Origin: a virus
Length of the DNA stretch: 21,533 nucleotides
IMG/VR virus record: IMGVR_UViG_3300001533_003580
Location: 1-21,533 of that record
Direction: 5' to 3' (one strand)
The notes under the pieces were generated by a model. That model searched no databases. It saw only the letters and a list, made by a program, of their open reading frames with translations, and was not told where the DNA came from. The translations under genes and the position numbers were made by a program. Of this stretch, positions 13,640 to 20,686 are shown one piece after another (position 1 is the stretch's first letter; every line of letters begins with the position of its first letter).

Positions 13640-16008
13640 TGCCTGGTGCCGGAGGGTTAGCAGATAATCTGGTCAGAAATATAGGGTTTGGTATTGATTT
13701 TGGTATTAATGATACTAACCTCAGGAATGCAAACCAGCAGGTTGATAAATTAAAGAGCAATGTTCAAAGCACAGGTGAAGTGCTATATAAATTCAGGCGT
13801 CAGTCTCTTGTTGGTACAACAGCACTTGTCTCAGGGATAGGTTATGCTGTTAAACAATATGCTGACTGGGAAAGTGAACTAATAGATGTCGGTGTTATTT
13901 CTGGTACAACTGAGGATCAATTAAAAGCACTTGAACAGCAGACAATAAACCTGGGTATTGAAACACATGCGACTGCAACCGAAGTTGGCCAGGCACAGAG
14001 GTATCTTGCACAGGCAGGGCAAGAAGTAGAGGAAGTATTAACCAACGTTCCAGCTGTTCTTGCCTTAAATGCTATTTCCGGGATGGAAATGGCACGTGCT
14101 GCAGATATGGCATCTGATGTAGTCACTGGTTTTGGATACTCAGCTCAAGACACCATCAGGGTAATTGATGTTATGGCAAAGACATCAACGAAGGCCAATA
14201 CTGATGTAACGATGCTGGGAGAATCAATGGCAATGTCAGCTGGTTCTGCCAGACAGCTGGGTTTTGATATTGAAGAGACTTCTGCAGTTATCGGATTAAT
14301 GGCAGATTCAGGGATTAAGGGTTCTAAGGCCGGTATATATTTATCCACAGGACTGGCTATGCTAGTTGATCCTTCAGCTGAAGCCAGGAAAACAATGAAG
14401 GATTTAGGTGTGCAGCTTGAAGATGAATATGGCAATATGCACTCTCTAGCTGAGATAGTTGGACAGTTTGAAGTTGGCCTAGAAGGAATGTCTAAGGCAA
14501 CAAAACTTGCTGCATTATCTCAGGTTTTTGGAATAAGGTCTGCCAGAGGTTGGATGCAGGTAATTGGTGCAGGTAGAGATGAACTAACCAAGTTTGAAGA
14601 AGAGTTGTTGAGTGCTGGTGGGTTTGCTACTGAGTGGGCGGAGAAAAAATTGGATTCTCTTAGTGGAGCATGGAAAAGACTCAAAGGTTCTGTCAATGTC
14701 GCATCTATAATAATTGGAGAGAAATTTGCACCTGCAATAAGACTGGGAAGTGAACTTATAACAGGAGTAATAAATGTATTTAATAGGCTGCCTGAGCCTG
14801 TACAAACCGGTATTGCTTATCTTTTGGGACTGTCAACAGCCGTTTTGGGTATAGCTACAGCAGCTGGATTCTTATATAAGCCGTTAACTTCTGGCATAGG
14901 ACTCTTTGCTAAATATGGGAAAATATTATTGGCCTTTGGAGGGCACATTGCATTAATTGCGGGTATAATAGCAGGGCTGTATTTTGTTATTGAAGACTTA
15001 TGGGTCGGATTAAAAGGTGGAGATAGTACCCTTGTTCCATTAATTAATAAATTCTTAGAGTGGATCGGGGTAAGCAAAGATCTTAAAGAAATAGTTGATG
15101 ATACAATGAAAGGAATTGGGACTGCCTTTAATTTTTTAAAAGATGTAGCATTAGGGATTATCAGTTATTATGAACCCTTATTTAAAGACCTTTTCGGTGG
15201 TGTGTTGGTGACATTGAAAGGAATAGGACAGGGAGTGCTAGGCTTATTTACTACTATAGGTGGTCTCATATATGGACTGGTTACAGGAGATTTTAAGATG
15301 TTTGAAACTGGCTTAGAGAAATTATCTGAGGGAATTTTAAATATATTCTCAGGGATTGGTCAGGCAATTGGAGGCATGGTCAAGTTCGGAATAGAAAAAG
15401 GTTATGAGATGTGGTCCAGCTTTATAGACTGGATGTTAACCCCTATTGATTTTTCGGGGATTTTTTCTGGTATTGGCGAAGCTATATCCAGCTGGTGGCA
15501 GAATATAAAAGAGGGCTGGGCTGAGATTGATTTTTCTGGTCTGTTTAGGAATGCCATTGATAAGGCTATGGATAACTTGCCTGGGTGGATGCAGAATATG
15601 GCCGAGAAAATCATGGACTTTCTGCCTCAGAGTCCAGCTAAGGAGGGTCCCCTGAGTAAGCTGGATAAAGTTGGTGAAGGTTTTGCTGATGTACTTGGCT
15701 CTGGCTTGATGCGAGCTCAGAATAAGTTATCTGGTTATATGAATAGTTTTTTACAGCCTCAACTTGTAACACCTGAGGGGATAAGAATGACCCCTTATTT
15801 AGGAGAAGGTGCTAGAGGCGGAAGTACCGTTATCAACCAGACAAGAAATTTTAGCAGACAGAGCACAGCAAACCCGGTTATAAATAAGTACAGCATAACT
15901 ATTCCAGTTGAGGGGGCTGCTAACCCTGAGGACACAGCAATTGCTGTAAGAAATGTACTTGATGATTATTTTGCCCAGGCAAATGCCTCTTTAGGTGGTG
16001 ATGAGTAA
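13639..16008 (+). CDS. Tail tape measure protein, TP901 type
   Basis: A 789-residue protein. Residues about 65-270 are the TP901 core: YADWESELIDVGVISGTTEDQL, TEVGQAQRYLAQAGQ, MEMARAADMASDVVTGFGYS, MAMSAGSARQLGFDIEETSAVIGLMADSGIKGS. Hydrophobic segments near 385-412 and 419-457 could cross the host membrane during DNA entry. Near 664 the SPAKEGPLS motif, typical of the tape-measure C-terminus, is present. At the usual ~0.15 nm per residue the protein would set a tail of about 118 nm (inference, before any processing). No peptidase or lysozyme motif is seen in it. Ribosome site GGAGGTGG is at 13624-13632 and the ATG overlaps the chaperone stop. Confidence 0.93.
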   Translation: MPGAGGLADNLVRNIGFGIDFGINDTNLRNANQQVDKLKSNVQSTGEVLYKFRRQSLVGTTALVSGIGYAVKQYADWESELIDVGVISGTTEDQLKALEQQTINLGIETHATATEVGQAQRYLAQAGQEVEEVLTNVPAVLALNAISGMEMARAADMASDVVTGFGYSAQDTIRVIDVMAKTSTKANTDVTMLGESMAMSAGSARQLGFDIEETSAVIGLMADSGIKGSKAGIYLSTGLAMLVDPSAEARKTMKDLGVQLEDEYGNMHSLAEIVGQFEVGLEGMSKATKLAALSQVFGIRSARGWMQVIGAGRDELTKFEEELLSAGGFATEWAEKKLDSLSGAWKRLKGSVNVASIIIGEKFAPAIRLGSELITGVINVFNRLPEPVQTGIAYLLGLSTAVLGIATAAGFLYKPLTSGIGLFAKYGKILLAFGGHIALIAGIIAGLYFVIEDLWVGLKGGDSTLVPLINKFLEWIGVSKDLKEIVDDTMKGIGTAFNFLKDVALGIISYYEPLFKDLFGGVLVTLKGIGQGVLGLFTTIGGLIYGLVTGDFKMFETGLEKLSEGILNIFSGIGQAIGGMVKFGIEKGYEMWSSFIDWMLTPIDFSGIFSGIGEAISSWWQNIKEGWAEIDFSGLFRNAIDKAMDNLPGWMQNMAEKIMDFLPQSPAKEGPLSKLDKVGEGFADVLGSGLMRAQNKLSGYMNSFLQPQLVTPEGIRMTPYLGEGARGGSTVINQTRNFSRQSTANPVINKYSITIPVEGAANPEDTAIAVRNVLDDYFAQANASLGGDE

Positions 16009-16009
16009 T

Positions 16010-16546
16010 ATGGCCATACTTAAAAACCTGCAGATAGACATAGTTGAGAGCGAACAGGTCACATATACAAATACAGTGACAGATAAACCTATTGAGAGTA
16101 AGAATGATATAGCTGATCATATAGAAAATAAGCCATTAGAGATATCTATACCCGTTTTATTTGTCGGTCCTGACTGGAAAACAAAATATGATGAGCTCAA
16201 AAAGCTTAGAGACAGCAATGAATTAATATCATATTATGGCAATTTTCAGGTATATGAGAATATGGTTATAACCAGAATATCCCCTATCAAAGAGTCCAGT
16301 ATTTCAGATGGTTTCAGGACGGAAATAAAATTAAAACAGGTACGGGTAATAGAATTAGAAACAATAGATGATGTTATTAAAAACCTTGGAGTTGACCCTG
16401 TTACTGGAAATGCTCCACAGGTTGCTACTAATGATGAACAGACTAAAGATAAGGACACAAAAGAAGAAGAGATTGATGAAAGCACACTGGCCTCTCACTT
16501 ATATAAACTGCTTCATCCGGAGAAAAAGGCGGAGGAAAAAGTATAA
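16010..16546 (+). CDS. Baseplate/tail protein with Dit-like N-terminus
   Basis: A 178-residue protein. I prefer the ATG at 16010 (MAILKNLQ) since AGGTGG at 15993-15998 is at good distance, and codons further up overlap the tape measure. It shows LQIDIVESEQVTYTNTVTDKPIES with DHIENKPLEISIPVLFVG, then a helix (KYDELKKLRDSNEL) and NFQVYENMVITRISPIKE, the usual layout of Dit-like adaptor domains in simple baseplates (VT-x-HPVE-like strand, basic-helix, then a strand with interface residues). The last 45 residues are charged and low-complexity (TKDKDTKEEEIDE). It should link the tail tube to the hub. Confidence 0.7.
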   Translation: MAILKNLQIDIVESEQVTYTNTVTDKPIESKNDIADHIENKPLEISIPVLFVGPDWKTKYDELKKLRDSNELISYYGNFQVYENMVITRISPIKESSISDGFRTEIKLKQVRVIELETIDDVIKNLGVDPVTGNAPQVATNDEQTKDKDTKEEEIDESTLASHLYKLLHPEKKAEEKV

Positions 16547-16884
16547 TGAAAGCAAGCTATATTCCTATAAATAAGGAAAATATAATAAAGCAACCTGAGA
16601 GGTTCAGCATTAATCTGCATGGAATAACTCTGGTATTTGAGATATGCTGGAACCCTGAAGGCGGTTTTTTCTCTGTTGATATATATAATGAAGAGGAAGA
16701 TCCTATTGTGCTTGGCCGTAAGATAGTATATGGTTCTGATATCCTATATAATATCTATTCTCTATTGGAGTTACCAGATGTAGAGATAATACCGCTGGAT
16801 AAGTCAGGAGAGGCGGAGAAAACAGGTATAACACTTGACAACTTTGGAGAAGAGGTTAAGTTGTACGTGGTGGGTGGTGGTTGA
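16546..16884 (+). CDS. Baseplate plug protein, DUF6983-type
   Basis: A 112-residue protein overlapping the preceding stop by one base (TAATG). YIPINKENIIKQPERFSINLHGITLVFEICWNPEGGFFSVDIYNEEEDPIVLGRKIVYGSDILYN matches the small plug proteins found before the hub gene in simple contractile phages: paired strands FxxxLxGxxYxxxxxWN, FxxxIYD-like, and GxxLxxGxDLL-like turns. Plugs close the tube inside the baseplate hub. No other motifs. Confidence 0.75.
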   Translation: MKASYIPINKENIIKQPERFSINLHGITLVFEICWNPEGGFFSVDIYNEEEDPIVLGRKIVYGSDILYNIYSLLELPDVEIIPLDKSGEAEKTGITLDNFGEEVKLYVVGGG

Positions 16885-16887
16885 TAG

Positions 16888-17679
16888 ATGAAGGCCTTCG
16901 GTAGGGTGATAGAGTTTGAAATAGGCGGGAGTGTTATATGTTACCCTGATTTTTATATTACATTTTCAATCCAGTTCAATACTGATAGTGATGGCAATAC
17001 TGGGAACATAACACTCTATAATCTAAGCGAAGCTTCTATTGCCAGGATGGGAAAAGGGGTTAACTTCATATTAAAAGCCGGTTATAAAGGTGATGTCGGT
17101 ATTATATTACCCGGTGTGATAAGTGAAAGTAAAAGCATATGGAATACGATAGATAAGGTTACCAGGCTGGTTGTAAATGATAACTCAGATGAATGGGTAA
17201 AAACAAAGATAAATAGGACATGGAAAGTTAACAGTAAGGCAAGTGAAATAGCAAAGGATATAATCAGGTTATTGCCGCAGAGGGTGGGAGAAATCAGCCC
17301 TGCGAATGATATTAAATATCCTAAAGGGAAAACTTTTTCCTGCACCTGTAAAGAGGCACTCGAAGAGATTGCAGAAGACACAGGTTCCAAACTGCACATC
17401 AGTAGAAATGTAATATATCTACATAAGCCCGATCAGAGCAATAAAAGAATAATACTTCTCAATAAAGACACCGGACTGGTAGGCAGTCCTGAGAGAGTTG
17501 AAAGTGAAAGCGACAAAAAGATGTATGGGGTCAGTTCGCTGCTCAATTACAGGATAGAGTCGGATTCATTGATCAGGTTGCAGAGCAAAGACATAGATGG
17601 AATATACCGGGTTGTATCGGGTAATCATGATGGCAGAAACTTCTATACAAATGTGGAGGTTGAAAAATATGCAGGTTAA
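16888..17679 (+). CDS. Baseplate hub protein (gpD/gp44-like)
   Basis: A 263-residue protein at the hub position. N-terminal strands (FGRVIEFEIGGSVICYPDFYITFSIQFNTDSDGNTGNITLYNLSEASIARM) include a pattern seen in hub proteins where xxxxxxNLSxxTxxxL closes the first beta domain. A helical middle (SEIAKDIIRLLPQRVGEI) and a TFSCTCKEALEEIAEDTGSKLHI block follow, then a C-terminal strand domain ending YRVVSGNHDGRNFYTNVEVEKY. The order fits trimeric hub proteins that carry the spike. The final 11 bases overlap the next gene. GGTGGTGGT at 16873-16881 is the likely ribosome site. Confidence 0.75.
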   Translation: MKAFGRVIEFEIGGSVICYPDFYITFSIQFNTDSDGNTGNITLYNLSEASIARMGKGVNFILKAGYKGDVGIILPGVISESKSIWNTIDKVTRLVVNDNSDEWVKTKINRTWKVNSKASEIAKDIIRLLPQRVGEISPANDIKYPKGKTFSCTCKEALEEIAEDTGSKLHISRNVIYLHKPDQSNKRIILLNKDTGLVGSPERVESESDKKMYGVSSLLNYRIESDSLIRLQSKDIDGIYRVVSGNHDGRNFYTNVEVEKYAG

Positions 17680-18427
17680 TGAGCTTGTGAAAAAGATGCT
17701 GAATAGAAAATTGGACAATCTTCATGTGGCCATACCGGCCAGAATTAATAAATATGATCCTCAAAAAATGAGGGCAGAGATAACCCTGCTGGTCAAAAAT
17801 AGAGACGGTGAGGTAATTCCTCCAATACTGGAAGTACCGGTTAAGCATGAAAAGTTTGGCCCGTTTATTTTAAGACCCGGGTACAAGAAGGGCGATGTGG
17901 TCCAGGTGTTATTCAATGAGAGGGCTCTAGATAAACTGCTGATAACAGGTAAGCCTGAAGATACAGTATTCAGGCGGAGATTTTCTTATGATGATGCAGT
18001 AATAATCGGGGGTCTAAAGATAGAGCAAGAAAACAAATATCCGGCTGAAGAACCGGAAAGTTTCTATGTCTGCAACCTCGAGAAAAAGGTTAAGTTATAT
18101 CTTAATCCGGATGGAACTTTTAGGATTGCTAACGATCAAGATGATATTCAGGTTGAAATTGTAATGCAAGAAGACGGAATAATAAGGATTACTGATAATA
18201 AAAACGGTACAGAATTGAGGTTTGATATAAATAATACTGGTAATGTAATATTCAACCTTGCTAATAAGTTATTTCTGGGTTCTGCAGGAGCAACTGAAGG
18301 TGTTCCGTTAGGGGATAGCTTAAAAAGCTGGCTGGATAACCACACACATCCAGGAGATTCCGGAGGCACAACTGGTCCTCCAGACACTCCCAGCCCGTCT
18401 CCATCCGCAAAGGTGATGGTAGAATGA
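17669..18427 (+). CDS. Baseplate spike protein, gp138/gpV-like
   Basis: A 252-residue protein. The start at 17669 is set by GGAGGTTGAAAAAT just upstream; the frame open from 17597 lies inside the hub gene. Residues 15-105 are an OB-fold like gp138 N-termini: NLHVAIPARINKYDPQKMRAEI, PPILEVPVKHEKFGPFILRPGYKKGDVVQVLFNERALDKLL. Then come beta-helix-like strands (YLNPDGTFRI, IIRITDNKNGTELRFDINNTGN). The end holds NHTHPGDSGGTTGPP, with H225 and H227 as likely metal ligands of the spike tip. A proline/serine-rich tail (TPSPSPS) follows. It pierces the outer envelope when the sheath contracts. Confidence 0.83.
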   Translation: MQVNELVKKMLNRKLDNLHVAIPARINKYDPQKMRAEITLLVKNRDGEVIPPILEVPVKHEKFGPFILRPGYKKGDVVQVLFNERALDKLLITGKPEDTVFRRRFSYDDAVIIGGLKIEQENKYPAEEPESFYVCNLEKKVKLYLNPDGTFRIANDQDDIQVEIVMQEDGIIRITDNKNGTELRFDINNTGNVIFNLANKLFLGSAGATEGVPLGDSLKSWLDNHTHPGDSGGTTGPPDTPSPSPSAKVMVE

Positions 18428-18780
18428 AGAGCCTGTATCTAGATAATAATGGTGATTTAGTGATTAATCAACTAAATAACTTTAAGATGATAGATGGAGA
18501 GGATGAAGTTAGACAGAGAAATAGGCTGACTTTAGGTACAAGGGCTGGTGAATGGTTTTTAGATAGCTCATTTGGTTTACCCTGGTTTGAATTAATGGAG
18601 AAGGGTGTCACAAATGATGAAATAGAACGGGAAATAGTTGCTGCTCTACTTGAAGATGATTCAGTAAAGGAAATCACAGAGATGGAATTTAACCTAGATA
18701 AATCTAAAAGGAAACTCAATATCTATCTGGAGGGTACCTTAACCGGGGGAGAAGATTTTAAATTGGAAGCTGAGGTGTGA
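18424..18780 (+). CDS. Baseplate wedge protein, gp25/gpW-like
   Basis: A 118-residue protein overlapping the spike gene by ATGA. LYLDNNGDLVI, then EVRQRNRLTLGTRAGEWFLDSSFGLPWFELMEKGVTNDEIEREIVAALLEDDSVKEIT is the full gp25/DUF2634-type signature: Q-x-x-x-x-x-L-x-T-x-x-GEWFxDxxxGxPWxxxL, helix, then a C-terminal strand pair (NIYLEGTLTGGE). This protein connects wedges to the sheath and starts sheath polymerisation. Confidence 0.9.
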   Translation: MKSLYLDNNGDLVINQLNNFKMIDGEDEVRQRNRLTLGTRAGEWFLDSSFGLPWFELMEKGVTNDEIEREIVAALLEDDSVKEITEMEFNLDKSKRKLNIYLEGTLTGGEDFKLEAEV

Positions 18781-18785
18781 AATAT

Positions 18786-20108
18786 ATGCCTGATTATGGA
18801 GTTACGGAAAATGGCTTCTATAAAAAAGACAGAGAAACAATATTAAAAGAGATGGAGAATGCAGCAAAGAACCTGTTTGGAGATGACATTAATTTAAGTG
18901 AAAAATCGCCTCTGGGAATAATATTAAAGATAATATCCTATGCACTTGCACTTCTCTGGTTTGTCATGGAGAAAGTATATAATTCGTGGTGGGTCAGTAC
19001 AGCTACAGAGCAGAGCCTTGATTATGTGGGTGAATATATAGGTATATCACGCAGACCGGCAACCAATGCAACTGGCAAGGTCCTATTCAAAGGTGATGCG
19101 AATACTGAAATTCCTGCAGGATTTCTAATTGAAACTGAAGGATCAGAAATTATCCAATTTGAAACAACAGAATCAGGGGTAATTGATGAGACGGGAGAAA
19201 CAGAGCTGGGAATACAGGCTAAAGAAGCAGGGTCAAGTGGCAATGTATCAGCTAATACTATAACAAGTATAGTAAATCCCATATCTGGGCTGGACTCTGT
19301 TATTAATACTGATGCAACTGAAAATGGTCTGGACAGGGAAACTGATTTTGAATTCAGACAGCGATATAGAGAGAGTGTCTCAAAAACCGGAGGGTCTACA
19401 GTAGATAGTATTAGGGCCGCATTGTTAGCAGTAGAAAGTGTTAGGACAGCACTTGTGATAGAAAATGATACGTTAGATATTGTCGACAATATACCACCAA
19501 AGGCTATAGAATCTGTGGTATTAGGAGGGCTGGATAATGATATAGCAAAGGCTATTTTTGATTCAAAAGCAGGTGGAATAGAAGCCTATGGGGAAACAAT
19601 AGTTTCTGTTGAAGATGCGGCAGGAATAGAACATGATATAGGTTTCACCAGGGCAACAGAAATTAAGATCTATATAAGTTTGATTATAGAGACAAATGAT
19701 GAATACCCATTAGACGGTGATACTCAAATAAAGGATCAGATAATTGCTTACATTGGTGGCTATAGTAGCAGGGGGGTGTTACAGAATGGAATTGGCCTGA
19801 ATGAAGATATCCGTTTCAGCAGAATTGTTGATGCAATACACAATGTAGATGGTGTTACTGAAGTTAAGAGCCTGCGCATGGGAAAAAATGACTGGGGTAC
19901 CATTACTGGAATATCATCAAAAATAAGTATTGCGACCAGAGAAGTTGCCGAGACAAGTTTAGATTATATTGAAGCTGGAAGTATTGTAAGTACTGCTGAC
20001 AGCTACCTGAATGTAATTGAAAATAAAGTTGCAGTAAATAGGGTTATTATTAGTTCTTTTGTTGGAACTATTCAGAATGACATTCAAACAGAAGAAGTCT
20101 CAGGTTAA
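18786..20108 (+). CDS. Baseplate wedge protein, gpJ/gp47-like
   Basis: A 440-residue protein. The ATG at 18786 is preferred to the in-frame GTG at 18777 because GAGGTG at 18772-18777 is then at proper spacing. It opens with PDYGVTENGFYKKDRETILKEMENAAKNLFGDDINLSEKSPLGIILKI and carries WWVSTATEQSLDYVGEYIGISRRPAT, then AGF/LIxTE-type strands, FEFRQRYRESVSKTGGSTVDSIRAALLAV and VSVEDAAGIE, and a late IGLNEDIRFSRIVDAIHNVDGV. These are the classical Baseplate_J landmarks. The final ~50 residues are an extra tail. It forms the outer ring of the baseplate where fibres attach. Confidence 0.93.
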   Translation: MPDYGVTENGFYKKDRETILKEMENAAKNLFGDDINLSEKSPLGIILKIISYALALLWFVMEKVYNSWWVSTATEQSLDYVGEYIGISRRPATNATGKVLFKGDANTEIPAGFLIETEGSEIIQFETTESGVIDETGETELGIQAKEAGSSGNVSANTITSIVNPISGLDSVINTDATENGLDRETDFEFRQRYRESVSKTGGSTVDSIRAALLAVESVRTALVIENDTLDIVDNIPPKAIESVVLGGLDNDIAKAIFDSKAGGIEAYGETIVSVEDAAGIEHDIGFTRATEIKIYISLIIETNDEYPLDGDTQIKDQIIAYIGGYSSRGVLQNGIGLNEDIRFSRIVDAIHNVDGVTEVKSLRMGKNDWGTITGISSKISIATREVAETSLDYIEAGSIVSTADSYLNVIENKVAVNRVIISSFVGTIQNDIQTEEVSG

Positions 20109-20110
20109 TC

Positions 20111-20139
20111 AACTACCTTAATCTTTGAGGTAGTTTTTT
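20111..20139 (+). terminator. Intrinsic terminator after the baseplate genes
   Basis: AACTACCT at 20111-20118 pairs with AGGTAGTT at 20128-20135 around a nine-base loop (partly closed by T-G), and the run of six T at 20134-20139 follows directly. Strong and well placed two bases after the wedge gene stop. Confidence 0.85.
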
Positions 20140-20170
20140 ATATCAAAAAAAATGAAGGAGAGTGTTGATA

Positions 20171-20521
20171 ATGGAAATAACTGCAGAAGGGTATCAGAGT
20201 GTAAGAGATTTTATTGAGGCAAACTGGATTTATCATAGTTTAAGAGATGATTCAGATGATGAAGTAATTAGAATCTCTACAAGTGATGAAAGGACCGAAT
20301 GGACACATGATCCTGATGATCAGGTTCTTGAGTTAACAACAACTGTCGCTGGTTCTGATGATGATATTACACCACCACAGGCCTTTGCCGGTAGCGAGAT
20401 ATATGATGTCAGCTCTGGAGGCGACCCACTGGCAGATGAAACTTTTGAGGCCTTTACCATCGAAACTGACAGTGATGAGCTCACTGTTAAACACCGGATT
20501 GAAGTACCACAGGTGGTGTAA
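20171..20521 (+). CDS. Tail-fibre-region protein of unknown function
   Basis: A 116-residue acidic protein. The start at 20171 (MEITAEGYQSVRDFIEANW) follows AAGGAG at 20155-20160; alternative GTG/TTG codons just upstream are less well spaced. It has helix EGYQSVRDFIEANWIYHSLRDDSDDEVIRI, strands and an acidic loop (QVLELTTTVAGSDDDITPP), and ends with FTIETDSDELTVKHRIEVP. Similar small proteins with a NW-x-Y-x-x-LRDD start and LTVKHxIExP end occur next to fibre genes in other phages, and are probably fibre-adaptor or chaperone proteins. Function not established here. Confidence 0.7.
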   Translation: MEITAEGYQSVRDFIEANWIYHSLRDDSDDEVIRISTSDERTEWTHDPDDQVLELTTTVAGSDDDITPPQAFAGSEIYDVSSGGDPLADETFEAFTIETDSDELTVKHRIEVPQVV

Positions 20522-20524
20522 TAA

Positions 20525-20644
20525 ATGGCTAAAAAGGCTGTCAGGATGGTTAAATCAAAAGTTGATCTGGGTAATTTACTTGGTTCAAATAAAAATATTA
20601 AATCTGCAAAAACCAGGGGGTCTAAGGTCAGGGATGGTTCTTAA
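20525..20644 (+). CDS. Small basic 39-residue protein
   Basis: A 39-residue frame between the adaptor-like gene and the repeat gene. It begins MAKKAVRMVKSKVDLG and ends KTRGSKVRDGS, with eleven lysine/arginine residues out of 39 and few acidic ones. The ATG lies three bases after the previous stop, with AGGTGG at 20510-20515 as ribosome site. Its TAA stop lies inside the loop of the terminator that follows. No family is recognised; a short nucleic-acid or fibre-binding peptide is possible. The start/ribosome site spacing makes it a real candidate, but the length keeps confidence moderate. Confidence 0.5.
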   Translation: MAKKAVRMVKSKVDLGNLLGSNKNIKSAKTRGSKVRDGS

Positions 20645-20658
20645 GCCATCCCTTTTTT
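20630..20658 (+). terminator. Intrinsic terminator overlapping the small gene's stop codon
   Basis: AGGGATGG at 20630-20637 pairs perfectly with CCATCCCT at 20646-20653 and six T follow (20653-20658). The stop codon TAA 20642-20644 is in the loop, so translation to the end of the small gene would hold the hairpin open, which may couple termination to translation. Confidence 0.8.
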
Positions 20659-20686
20659 CTGCAGGAAGGAAGGATGGTGATAATAA

